Shown here piece after piece: positions 46,497 to 56,839 of a DNA stretch of 64,000 bases. The translations under genes and the position numbers were made by a program. The stretch is from NCBI RefSeq assembly GCF_016808095.1, contig NC_068976.1, positions 35,981,871 through 36,045,870 on the forward strand, read 5' to 3'. The number at the start of each line of letters is the position of its first letter. Position 1 is the first letter of the stretch. Below the pieces are notes generated by a model. That model was not told the origin of the DNA and did not search any database. It saw nothing but the letters and a program-made list of their open reading frames with translations. Origin of the DNA: Vigna angularis (taxonomy: Eukaryota > Streptophyta > Magnoliopsida > Fabales > Fabaceae).

Positions 46497-47549
46497 TGTT
46501 AGAATCACTGCAACGGAATTATTAGCGTGGAACAAACCAAGAGGGGGGGGTGGTGAATTGGTTATATACTTTTATTTTGCCTTTTATTATTTTTCTCTTA
46601 ATTTTTCTTACTGAGCAGATAATTAAATATAAATGACAGAGTAAGGGAAAGAGAAAAATTGCACACGTGATTTTATCCTGGTTCAGATCACTCGGATCCT
46701 ACGTCCAGTCGCTTATCTCAAACAAGATAAACCTTTTTCACTAACACAAAACAGTTACAAATATTAATCACAAAGAAAAACAATTTGTAAGAGTTTAGAA
46801 ATATCACCTCTCTTGAAACCACAAGAGACGAACTTACACTTCCTTTGAATCTTCACAAAGGATGACCACCTCCTTCGAATGTTTCACGAAGGATGATTCT
46901 TTTCCAGGCACTTCCTCGGATACACCAAGGATGAACAAGCTATTCCTCTGTCACCGCAATAGCACTTCAGGACTTTGCAGACAAGAGTTTCCTTAGCTTC
47001 AACAATCTCACAGAGTTCTCAAAGAGTTCAGAGGTTTTTAGCACAAGGGAAGAGTTATTTTTTAGATCAAGAGTGAGCCATTTTATAGACTCAGCCTAAT
47101 ACCCTTTCATTCTTCGAAAACGGGTCATCTAACGCATTTAATCGATTAACACAAGTATTAATCGATTACAATGAGTACAACGGCTAGTTTTTCAAATCTG
47201 AAACCCACAACGGCTAGTGGTAATCTATTATTCTCAAGAATAATCGATTAACTAATCGATTATTATTAGCTTTAATCGATTATTACAAGGGTAGTTGGGT
47301 TTTCAGTGCCAGCCTCGTTTTAATCGATTAAAACTGGGTTTAATCGATTAAAACAGCTTGTGGATGATTCTCAACAGTAAATAAATCAAATATAAATTAC
47401 AAGAATCAACCCTAATACATATTTGAGCACTATTACATCAACTTTGATTATTATAAAAGCTTTATAAAATACAGAGATCTTCAATTTGTCTTTGTGGATC
47501 TTGACTTGTGCAAATCTGTTCATCATCAAAACTTCATTTTTTGCTAACA
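46497..47549 (-). repeat. SIRE-like 5' LTR
   Basis: 1053 bp, very similar to 36869-37916 (small indels such as GGGGGGGTGGTG for GGGGGGGTG). The TATA box lies at 47081-47088 (minus). The AATCGATTA cluster at 47130-47360 lies upstream of it. Confidence 0.93.
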
Positions 47550-47822
47550 AAAGTAGGTGAAATCTAAACCCCAACAACATATTCATCTCATATTATCAAC
47601 TTCATCCATCCATTATAGTGTTTATTCTCAATTGATCAAATTGCATTCATGTTTATTTTTATTGCATTTGCATTCAAAACCCCAAAAATTTTTCTTCTTA
47701 AGTCTTAATTAGTTGAGTAATCACATAACTGTTTAGTGCCATGAGTCCTTTGGGAAATGATACTTGGTCTTACCATTTTATTATTACTTGATACGATTCG
47801 GTACACTTGCCAGAGTCTTAAC
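47550..47822 (+). repeat. Diverged family A LTR (A7), third segment, 3' end truncated
   Basis: It continues the LTR after the SIRE element (CCCCAACAACATATTCATC, TGAGTCCTTTGGGAAATG, TTGATACGATTCGGT). It stops at 47822 (CTTAACAAG), about 50 bp before the expected LTR end. The next base already belongs to a CACTA2 exon, so this is a deletion junction. Confidence 0.75.
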
Positions 47823-48350
47823 AAGGGGATGCCAAATACTCCATTATCCCAGTACACTTCTACTAGTCCTCTGTTCGACCTGGGTAATTTTGTCATGAGC
47901 TTTTGTAGAGGATCATGCTCCGCTTCATCCATCTCATCATCTTCATCTATGACTGGCTTATGCATCGACTGCTTTTGAGGACGTATGGACTGAACATAAA
48001 AATTTCAAAGTTATCAATAAATGTTTTTAAATTTAACATAGAAATACTAATAATAAAAATATTATACTTGTGGTGTAGCAATGTGTGACATGATCAATGC
48101 TTTAGGCCAGGCTATAAATGTTCCTATGGCCTCTCCCACAAAATGAATTTCTGAAGTGGGTACAGACACCTGAGCCTGGGGATCCCGAACCTCGTTAACC
48201 ATGACACGCACGTGGTGGGGTAATAGGGGAACACCATGACTACTCTGACCTCCCTCAACTACTCGTCCGACAGCCACAATGTTTGGGGGATCCCCATCAA
48301 CCAATAGCTCATATTGACAACTATAGTTAGTAGCATCTACAATAGAGCAT

Positions 48351-49966
48351 TGTTTCGACTGTGTCCGGGCGGACCCTGAGAGGGCGGACGACTGATGGGG
48401 AACGCTGGGAACAGGCGGACGACCGACGAAGGCGCATGGGCCGGGCGGACACTGCAGAATCCCGCGAACCGAAGGAAGCTGCACTGGCGGGCGACGCAAA
48501 GACGGGAGATCGCTGCTCGGCGCTCCAAACCGGGCGGACGCCCTCCAATCCGGACGCTCGCTCTAAACCGAGCGGACGTCCTCCACTCCTGGCGGATGGT
48601 CCTTCGTTCTCTGCTCCGAGCCGGGCGGGCGTCCTCCCTCTCCTAGCGCTGCTCCACACTCCCAGTTGGGGAGGGGCCGGGTACCTGCTAAAGGCACTCC
48701 GACGCTCAAGTCAGTTATATGACAAAGCGATTGTGATGCGTGTATGCATCGTTATCAAGTTGGTTCGAGTTCATACCTGAGACCTTTATTTATAGTGAGT
48801 TGTAATGGGCTTTTACCTTTTGGGGGCCTGGGGACGGCCCAATAATACCTTAATCTTCGTTAAGGACTTTAATGTGTCATTAGCATTTAACCGTGTAATC
48901 AACAAAGTGCGTCGGTTGGGAATGATGGTCGGTCAGGGATGTTACCCTAGGTGGGCGTCCAGCTCTTGGGCGGACGTCCAGCTCTTGGACGAACGTCCAT
49001 TCCTTGGGCGGACGTCCAGCTCTTGGGTGGACATCTAACATTGGGCGGACGTTCTGCTTCGGGGAACGTTCCATATTGGGCGGACGTCCAGCTGTTGGGC
49101 GAACGTCCCTTCTTGGGCGTACGTCCAGCTCTTGGGCGGACGTCCCTCCTTGGGCGGACGTCCCGCTCTTGGGCGGACGTCTCACATTGGGCGGACGTTC
49201 TGCTTCGGGCGAACGTTCCATATTGGGCGGACGTCCAGCTGTTGGGCGAACGTCCCTTCTTGGGCGGATGTCCAGCTCTTGGGCGGACGTCCCTTCTTGG
49301 GCGGACGTCTCACATTGGGCGGACGTTCTGCTTCGGGCGAACGTTCCATATTGGGCGGACGTCCAGCTGTTGGGCGAACGTCCCTTCTTGGGCGTACGTC
49401 CAGCTCTTGGGCGGACGTCCCTCCTTGGGCGGACGTCCCGCTCTTGGGCGGACGTCCCGCTCTTGGGCGGACGTCTCACATTGGGCGGACGTTCTGCTTC
49501 GGGCGAACGTTCCATATTGGGCGGACGTCCAACTGTTGGGCGAACGTCCCTTCTTGGGCGGATGTCCAGCTCTTGGGCGGACGTCCCTTCTTGGGCGGAC
49601 GTTCTGCTTCGGGCGAACGTTCCATATTGGGCGGACGTCCAGCTGTGGGGCGAACGTCCCATATTGGGCGGACGTCCAGCTGTTAGGCGAACGTCCCTTC
49701 TTGGGCGGACGTCCAGCGCTTGGGCGGACGTCTCACATTGGGCGGACGTCCTGCTTCGGGCGAACGTTCCATATTGAGCGGACGTCCCATTTAGGGCGGA
49801 CGTCCAGCTCTTGGGCGTTCGTCCAACCCTTGGGCGGACGTCCAATCTTTGGGCGAGTGTCCAATCCTTGACGAACGTCCTGCTCTTGGGCGAACGTCCA
49901 CTATCAGTACATGTGGCGCCGTCTATGTTGGCGTCCTTCCGTACGGCATCCGGCACCTCTGGTACA
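48351..49966 (-). repeat. Element T 3' LTR
   Basis: In the minus-strand sense it begins TGTACCAGAGG at 49966 and ends CGAAACA at 48351. U3 contains the 18-19 bp repeat array (48955-49890). A TATA box TATAAATA lies at 48787-48794 (minus), followed by a GC-rich R/U5 region (48360-48680). The open frames of 80-140 codons in R/U5 are kept in both copies, but only because the LTRs are nearly identical. Confidence 0.9.
48955..49890. repeat. 18-19 bp tandem array with GACGTC palindromes (left LTR of T)
   Basis: About 50 head-to-tail units of the form GGGCGGACGTCC plus a variable six- or seven-base tail (AGCTCTT, CTTCTT, CACATT, AGCTGTT). Counting by eye gives about 24 copies of GACGTC, plus GAACGTTC and TACGTC variants. 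Because many units are 18 bp, the array is open in several frames on both strands; the resulting ORFs are artefacts. Confidence 0.92.
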
Positions 49967-49979
49967 TAAGCCCCCCAAG
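49967..49979 (-). other. Element T polypurine tract
   Basis: The minus strand reads CTTGGGGGGCTTA directly before the 3' LTR. A second identical tract occurs at 50273-50285, embedded in a piece that resembles the LTR end. Confidence 0.8.
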
Positions 49980-50400
49980 TCCTAGTGCGCGTAGTGTACG
50001 TAGGATTTTGAATACTTTTAGAGTGTAGAGAGTGCGGGGCTATCTTGTGGTGATAAAATTCCATGTGAGTTCTTCAAAGTTTCTCTTACAAACAGGGGTT
50101 CTACCCGGTTGGCGGACCGGCATTTGGCCATTTAGGTGACGTTCGGCACTCCCTGGTACATACGTTCTGCCTTGGTTGACTGGACGCTCGCCACATTGGA
50201 CGAGCGTTCCATCTTGGGCGGACGTCCAAATGGCTGGATGCTCGTCCTATGCCGGGAGGTCCTGTTATTACATAAGCCCCCCAAGCCCGAGCATAATTTT
50301 ATTGTGCAAAGGGATTTTCTAGATGGCCTCCGAATTGAGGGGTCCTCGTGGAGGTCGACTTGGCGTACCCTGGAGGACAAATAGCCGGACGGTTGACTAC
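49980..50400 (-). mobile_element. Element T interior, LTR-like partial duplication
   Basis: This holds further GGACGTCC and CGAGCGTTCC words (50185-50250), a second CTTGGGGGGCTTA tract and unique sequence leading into the 43-bp array. No gene. Confidence 0.65.
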
Positions 50401-51383
50401 TGAATGCCAGATTTGGCTAAGTTACGGACGGCCGGTTATTGATGAATGCCAGATTTGGCTAAGTTATGGATGGCCGGCGCTTTGCTGAATGCCAGATTTG
50501 GCTAAGTTATGGACGGCCGGCGCTTTGCTGAATGCCAGATTTGGCTAAGTTATGGACGGCCGGCGCTTTGCTGAATGCCAGATTTGGCTAAGTTATGGAT
50601 GGCCGGCGCTTTGCTGAATGCCAGATTTGGCTAAGTTATGGACGGCCGGCGCTTTGCTGAATGCCAGATTTGGCTAAGTTATGGATGGCCGGCTTTTGCT
50701 GAATGCCAGATTTGGCTAAGTTATGGACGGCCGGCGCTTTGCTGAATGCCAGATTTGGCTAAGTTATGGATGGCCGGCTTTTGCTGAATGCCAGATTTGG
50801 CTAAGTTATGGACGGCCGGCGCTTTGCTGAATGCCAGATTTGGCTAAGTTACGGACGGCCGGCGCTTTGCTGAATGCCAGATTTGGCTAAGTTATGGACG
50901 GCCGGCGCTTTGCTGAATGCCAGATTTGGCTAAGTTACGGACGGCCGGCGCTTTGCTGAATGCTAGATTTGGCTAAGTTATGGACGGCCGGCGCTTTGCT
51001 GAATGCCAGATTTGGCTAAGTTATGGATGGCCGGCTTTTGCTGAATGCCAGATTTGGCTAAGTTATGGACGGCCGGCGCTTTGCTGAATGCCAGATTTGG
51101 CTAAGTTATGGATGGCCGGCTTTTGCTGAATGCCAGATTTGGCTAAGTTATGGACGACCGGCGCTTTGCTGAATGCCAGATTTGGCTAAGTTACGGACGG
51201 CCGGCGCTTTGCTGAATGCCAGATTTGGCTAAGTTATGGACGGCCGGCGCTTTGCTGAATGCCAGATTTGGCTAAGTTATGGACGGTCGGCGCTTTGCTG
51301 AATGCCAGATTTGGCTAAGTTATGGACGGTCGGCGCTTTGCTGAATGCCATATTTGGCTAAGTTATGGATGGCCGGCGCTTTG
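50401..51383. repeat. 43-bp tandem repeat, about 23 copies, inside element T
   Basis: The unit begins GAATGCCAGATTTGGCTAAG and continues TTATGGACGGCCGGCGCTTTGCT. Variants alternate GGACGG with GGATGG, and some units are 1-2 bp shorter (GGCTTTTGCT). It contains the palindrome-like GGCCGGC. No spacers separate the units, so it is not a CRISPR-like array. Confidence 0.95.
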
Positions 51384-51644
51384 CTTCGTCGCCCAACCAA
51401 GCTGAGAGTTGTTCTCGTTGGAACACTCCTTTTCACCAGCTTGGAGTTTGGTAGGGCGGACGGTCTTTCGCTTCGTCGCCCAACCAAGCTGAGAGTTGTT
51501 CTCGTTGGAACACTCTTTTTCACCAGCTTGGAGTTTGGTAGGGCGGACGGTCTTTCGCTTCGTCGCCCAACCAAGCTGAGAGTTGTTCTCGTTGGAACAC
51601 TCTTTTTCACCAGCTTGGAGTTTGGTAGGGCGGACGGTCTTTCC
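51384..51644. repeat. 87-bp tandem repeat, three copies, inside element T
   Basis: Copies start at 51384, 51471 and 51558 (CTTCGTCGCCCAACCAAGC...), nearly identical. As 87 is divisible by three the block is open on both strands, which explains the repetitive ORFs there. I do not regard them as genes. Confidence 0.95.
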
Positions 51645-52569
51645 CTTCGTCGTCATTGTTGCCGGTGACCTGCACCATGAAGGGAACATAGCAAATTTCA
51701 AGTTTAAAGAAAGGTGTGTCCGTACCTTGTAAGGCCGAAAATATGCTATGGTTAAATGGCCGAGAATAGGTTGAGGCCGAACGGCCGAGATTGTGCTGAG
51801 GTCGAACGCTCTTAATCATGGAGGCCGAATGGCCGAAATGATGACGAGACCGAACGGCCGAAGATGGGCTGAGGCCGAACGGCCGAGACAATGCTTGGAT
51901 CAAGCGTCCTTAAATATGAGGAGGCCGAACGGCCGAGACTATGCTGAGGCCGAACGGTCAATAATACGCTGAGGACGTGGACGGGTGCTTGAGTCTGGAT
52001 TGGACGAGCGCTTTAGTCCGGATTGGACGAGCGCTCCTTGAATTCGGGTGGACGAGCGCTTGAGTCCGGATTGGACGAGCGCTCTTTGCATCCGGGTGGA
52101 CGAGCGCTTGAGTCCGGATTGGACGAACGCTTAAGTCCGGGTGGACGAGCGCTCTTTGAATCCGGGTGGACGAGCGCTTAGGTCTGGATTGGTTGGTCAC
52201 CTGCAGTATAAGTAAGGTAAACATGATCGTATTTCTAGCTTAAAGGGTGTGTTCGTACCTTGTAAGGTCGAAAATATGTGTCCAAATGGCCGAGAATAGG
52301 TTGTGGCCGAACGTCCGAGGTTATGCTGAGGGCGAACGCCCAAGTTTATGCTGAGGCCGAACGGCCGAGACAATGCTGAGACCGAGCGTCCTTAAATATG
52401 AGGGGGCCGAACGGCCGAGACTATGCGGAGGCCGAACGTTCTTAAATGTGTGGCGACCGAGGACATATGTCGTGCGGCTATGAAGTACTGGTGAGGGGGT
52501 TATCCGTGCTCATTTCTCGTGGTCATCTTTGGGTAACCAAAGTCACACGGCCCCACGGTGGGCGCCAAA
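51645..52569 (-). repeat. Element T interior: duplicated block with GCCGAACGGCCGAG and GGACGAGCGCT repeats
   Basis: A block of about 500 bp is partly duplicated (51665 onward and 52199 onward; both have CGTACCTTGTAAGG then GCCGAACGGCCGAG repeats). Between them, 51975-52190 holds repeats built on GGACGAGCGCTTGAGTCCGG. The segment ends with the primer-binding-site-like sequence at 52553-52569 (minus strand TTTGGCGCCCACCGTGG). No ORF of any known retroelement domain is present. Confidence 0.8.
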
Positions 52570-54203
52570 TGTTTCGACTGTGTCCGGGCGGACCCTGAGA
52601 GGGCGGACGACTGATGGGGAACGCTGGGAACAGGCGGACGACCGACGAAGGCGCATGGGCCGGGCGGACACTGCAGAATCCCGCGAACCGAAGGAAGCTG
52701 CACTGGCGGGCGACGCAAAGACGGGAGATCGCTGCTCGGCGCTCCAAACCGGGCGGACGCCCTCCAATCCGGACGCTCGCTCTAAACCGGGCGGACGTCC
52801 TCCACTCCTGGCGGATGGTCCTTCGTTCTCTGCTCCGAGCCGGGCGGGCGTCCTCCCTCTCCTAGCGCTGCTCCACACTCCCAGTTGGGGAGGGGCCGGG
52901 TACCTGCTAAAGGCACTCCGACGCTCAAGTCAGTTATATGACAGAGCGATTGTGATGCGTGTATGCATCGTTATCAAGTTGGTTCGAGTTCATACCTGAG
53001 ACCTTTATTTATAGTGAGTTGTAATGGGCTTTTACCTTTTGGGGGCCTAGGGACGGCCCAATAATACCTTAATCTTCGTTAAGGACTTTAATGTGTCATT
53101 AGCACTTAACCGTGTAATCAACAAAGTGCGTCGGTTGGGAATGATGGTCGGTCAAGGATGTTACCCTAGGTGGGCGTCCAGCTCTTGGGCGGACGTCCAG
53201 CTCTTGGACGAACGTCCATTCCTTGGGCGGACGTCCAGCTCTTGGGCGGACATCTAACATTGGGCGGACGTTCTGCTTCGGGGAACGTTCCATATTGGGC
53301 GGACGTCCAGCTGTTGGGCGAAAGTCCCTTCTTGGGCGTACGTCCAGCTCTTGGGCGGACGTCCCTCCTTGGGCGGACGTCCCGCTCTAGGGCGGACGTC
53401 TCACATTGGGCGGACGTTCTGCTTCGGGCGAACGTTCCATATTGGGCGGACGTCCAGCTGTTGGGCGAACGTCCCTTCTTGGGCGGATGTCCAGCTCTTG
53501 GGCGGACGTCCCTTCTTGGGCGGACGTCTCACATTGGGCGGACGTTCTGCTTCGGGCGAACGTTCCATATTGGGCGGACGTCCAGCTGTTGGGCGAACGT
53601 CCCTTCTTGGGCGTACGTCCAGCTCTTGGGTGGACGTCCCTCCTTGGGCGGACGTCCCGCTCTTGGGCGGACGTCTCACATTGGGCGGACGTTCTGCTTT
53701 GGGCAAACGTTCCATATTGGGCGGACGTCCAGCTGTTGGGCAAACGTCCCTTCTTGGGCGGATGTCCAGCTCTTGGGCGGACGTCCCTTCTTGGGCGGAC
53801 GTCTCACATTGGGCGGACGTTCTGCTTCGGGCGAACGTTCCATATTGGGCGGACGTCCAGCTGTGGGGCGAACGTCCCATATTGGGCGGACGTCCAGCTG
53901 TTAGGCGAACGTCCCTTCTTGGGCGGACGTCCAGCGCTTGGGCGGACGTCTCACATTGGGCGGACGTCCTGCTTCGGGCGAACGTTCCATATTGAGGGGA
54001 CGTCCCATTTAGGGCGGACTTCCAGTTCTTGGGCGTTCGTCCAACCCTTGGGCGGACGTCCAACCCTTGGGCGGACGTCCAATCTTTGGGCGAGTGTCCA
54101 ATCCTTGACGAACGTCCTGCTCTTGGGCGAACGTCCACTATCAGTACATGTGGCGCCGTCTATGTTGGCGTCCTTCCGTACGGCATCCGGCACCTCTGGT
54201 ACA
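52570..54203 (-). repeat. Element T 5' LTR
   Basis: 1634 bp, nearly identical to 48351-49966. The array occupies 53170-54130 (U3) and the TATA box TATAAATA lies at 53006-53013 (minus strand). An expected start of transcription is roughly 30 bp further left. The two LTRs differ by scattered substitutions and small repeat-number changes. Confidence 0.9.
53006..53013 (-). promoter_or_regulatory. TATA box of element T 5' LTR
   Basis: TATAAATA on the minus strand, about 150 bp downstream (in transcription sense) of the GACGTC array. The same box is at 48787-48794 in the 3' LTR. Confidence 0.6.
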
Positions 54204-54752
54204 AGCATGATCTTCCAGTGTTGACCCGAGGTGGTGTGGGAGCTTCAGTGGGCAACCCCATGGTGCCCTGCGTCATGGAATGCAGCTTCTCTTCAAGCGC
54301 TCTTTGTATTTCTTTTTGTTCTTGTAGCTTCTCCATGAATCGTTGCTCCATTGACCTCATGCTTTGGTTGAGTCTTTCCTCCCACTGAAGATCCATCTTC
54401 CTCAATGCCTCCTGACTCATGGATTGAGTGTTTTTTTGTGTAGGGCCAAAGTAGTCACGAAGATCAATTGCCCCACCAACTCTACGTACACGTCCTGGGT
54501 ACTCGTGCTTTCCAATAGCCGTATTTAGAATGTCATCCCTACCTTGGCCAACAAATGTTCCTTGAGTTTGTTGCTCAACTAACTCATCCTGCATATTAAA
54601 AATAACTTTATTACATAAATATATGTGATGATAAATACACAACCAAACAATGCTTTGGTTTGAACTTACAATTCTTTGTGAGATCAAGGCAACTGAGGAA
54701 GATGTCATGTTCCCATCAAATTTAGTCTGAGCAGCCTCCCACAGCTCGTACC

Positions 54753-56100
54753 TGATAACAGTTGAAAAACTGTTATTTTTATACTTAAAATTGACTTCAA
54801 TTACAACCTTTATGACTTAGAAATTAGCTTGAACTCATGATTTTGTTGAATTAGTGGAAATAACAGAGTTGGACAGGTTTTATGCTTGATTTCCTTGTTT
54901 TTGCAGGTTTTTAGATGAAATTGATGAAAGAAGTGAAAGGGGATAGAGATGAAATCAGAAGAGGACACAAAAAGTGCAAAAGAAGAGAATCAACAAGTAC
55001 CGCTCAGTGCCAATTACCGCTGAGCGACACTTTTCAGTATCCGTTGGCACCGTTGAGGGGAAAACTGGCGCTGAGGGGAAGAATTGACACGCACTACTAC
55101 CGTTGAGCGGTATTTATCGCTGAGCGGCACTTTTATGGGCTTGGGCCTAATTTTCTGTATTTTTTAGAATAATATATAAGCGTTAGGACGTCCTAGGGTT
55201 TGTATCTTTCGCTGGGACGAATCAAAAACACACTCTTTCACCCCTTGGAGGAGGTTTTTGGATGCTAAGGCTCCTTTCTCAACTTTCTAGGGTTTTATCC
55301 TTCACTTTTCCATTGTATTTCATCTAGTTTCACCATGAATATGGTGAACTAAACTTATTTTGTTGTTGGGGAATAAATGTAAATCCTTAGAAACTCTCTT
55401 GTATGGAATTTGTTCTTCAACATCATTTTTATGATACATGCTTTCTTTCATTAATAGTTAGGGTTTTTCCTCTTTGCTCAAAGCATGCATTGTTTAACTC
55501 ATTCGATGTCATGATTATTGGTTTTGTCGATATGGACACATACGGGGAAATCTAGATCTGGGGAATCTCTCCCATCATTATATTACCAACCTAGACATAG
55601 GAGTATGATAGTTGGTTGCCTTTAAGCTTCTGTTCACTATAATGCATGATTAATTGCTAGGGAGACAAGACATTGTAAACTAGTGATTATGATTAGGCTT
55701 TCTTCGCCGAGACATCGAGTTTTAAGTAATTTAGAAAGTGACATTAACATTAATGAAAAGAATGATGAATTCCTAAATACAAGAGAATGGATAGGATGAA
55801 ATTGATAAACCCCAACAACATATTCATCCATGTATTTCAATTCACGTGTTTTGTTTCTTCTTGCCCATTGATCATCACATGCATACATATTTACATGTTA
55901 GTCTATTACATTTGAAACTTACAACAATTTGTTCACAAGTCTTAATTCATCAATAAATCACATAACTGTCTAGGCCATGAGTCCTTTGGGAGAACGATAC
56001 TTGGTCTTACCAGGTTTATTACTTGATACGATTCGGTTACACTTGTCGAGGGTTAACAAGTTCTTGACTCCATTTTCGGGGATCTAAGATTTGTTCATTA
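54753..56100 (+). repeat. Solo LTR of family A inside CACTA2
   Basis: It starts TGATAACAGTTG and ends TTTGTTCATTA, 1348 bp. Its flanks GTACC (54748-54752) and GTAGC (56101-56105) look like a 5-bp duplication with one change. The inverted motif is degenerate (ACCGCTCAGTGCC, ACCGCTGAGCGAC). A TATA-like TATATAAG is at about 55174. No internal region remains. Confidence 0.82.
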
Positions 56101-56839
56101 GTAGCTAGCAGGTGCAGGTGCTAGGTCGGGGATTCAAGTCCTAATTCCTCAGCTCGACTCTTTCTCATCTTCTTCTCAAGTTTTGCATAACCACCTCGTG
56201 ATAACACATGTGGTGCATCATTTAGCCTTTTCCTTTCTTGGGAGGCTATCCTTTTACCCTGGAAATCATGTATATTCATAAATGTAAAATCATAATAAAA
56301 TACATTAACTAAAGACTCTCTAGATGTTAAGAAACAAACCTATCAGTTCGTAGACTCTCTAGATGCACGAAACTACATCTACTCTTCTGTGAAATTGTAC
56401 CTCTCACATGGATTCTCATGTTGTCTGTCTCCAAAGACATATAGACATGTCAGTCGTGTCTTGAAATCCTTCCATTTGGTCGCTACATGGGATAACACTT
56501 TCTTTCTAATTTGACTAGTGTTTGGAATATCATAATTTTGTTGTTTAAAACAAAGAACATGTTAATGACATAATAAGAACAAAGAAAAAAGTATATCAAA
56601 TTTTTTTTAAATAAACATACCTGTATATGTTGCCATAAAAGGTTCTTGTCGACCTCTGAAACGTCATCCCAAGATGCAAGGAGGATAGAAAGATAGGTTT
56701 TTGCTAACACACCCAGATAATTCCTAAACCTATCAGCATTTGGCCCTGATGGCACACTTGACCTCACGTCAATGTCAACATGTGTCCTCTGGCAATCAAT
56801 GTGTCTGGGTGGCGGGGTCAGACGTCTAAATGGCGTCAA

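Larger units (their letters stand above)
36869..47549 (-). mobile_element. Full-length SIRE/Maximus-like Ty1/copia element, minus strand
   Basis: It has 1.05-kb LTRs at both ends and a perfect AAAGT target duplication (36864-36868 and 47550-47554). A tRNA-Met primer-binding site lies inside the right LTR and a polypurine tract inside the left LTR. The order gag, protease, integrase, RT, RNase H and a third ORF downstream of pol is typical of SIRE-type copia elements. The open frames are long but broken by a stop and frameshifts in gag, a frameshift in the third ORF, and a 2.67-kb insertion at the gag-pro/pol junction. Confidence 0.93.
48351..54203 (-). mobile_element. Tandem-repeat-rich non-autonomous LTR retrotransposon T
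   Basis: It runs from TGTTTCGACTGTG to CTCTGGTACA and is flanked by a perfect AGCAT duplication (48346-48350 and 54204-54208). The LTRs are at 48351-49966 (1616 bp) and 52570-54203 (1634 bp). Inside the right LTR is a primer-binding-site-like TGGCGCCCACCGTGGGG (minus strand) and inside the left LTR a polypurine tract CTTGGGGGGCTTA, so transcription is leftward. The 2.6-kb interior has no gag or pol and consists largely of tandem repeats. The LTRs are nearly identical by eye, so the insertion looks recent. It is much more GC-rich than its surroundings. Confidence 0.9.
47823..56839 (-). pseudogene. CACTA2 multi-exon transposon protein (PF03004-like N-part, IAWP-containing C-part), disrupted
   Basis: Inferred exons from right to left are: 56839-56621 (QRTHVDIDVRSSVPSGPNADRFRNYLG and SWDDVSEVDKNLLWQHI); about 56534-56350 (HVATKWKDFKTRLTCLYVFG, then stops); 56258-54670, split by a solo LTR (RLNDAPHVLSRGGYAKLEKK, YELWEAAQTKFDGNMTSS); 54588-48068, split by element T (GRDDILNTAIGKHEYPGRVR, a coiled-coil-like MDLQWEERLNQSMRSMEQRF, CSIVDATNYSCQYELLVDGD, GEAIGTFIAWPKAL); and 47989-47823 (DPLQKLMTKL..., cut off). 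The IAWP-type domain resembles DUF8039 of plant transposon proteins. Removing T with one AGCAT copy leaves the exon in frame. Several stops in the second and third exons show it was decaying independently. Exon borders are approximate. Confidence 0.65.

Noticed and set aside
48951..49871. Long overlapping ORFs (up to 394 codons) on both strands across the LTR array of T
   Set aside because: They arise because an 18-bp stop-free unit is repeated; the predicted proteins are pure repeats of the unit, and the region is LTR U3.
50401..51383. CRISPR-like regular repeat array
   Set aside because: Units are directly adjacent without unique spacers, and the context is a plant retrotransposon.
53170..54224. 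Equivalent long ORFs in the second LTR of T
   Set aside because: Same artefact of the same array.
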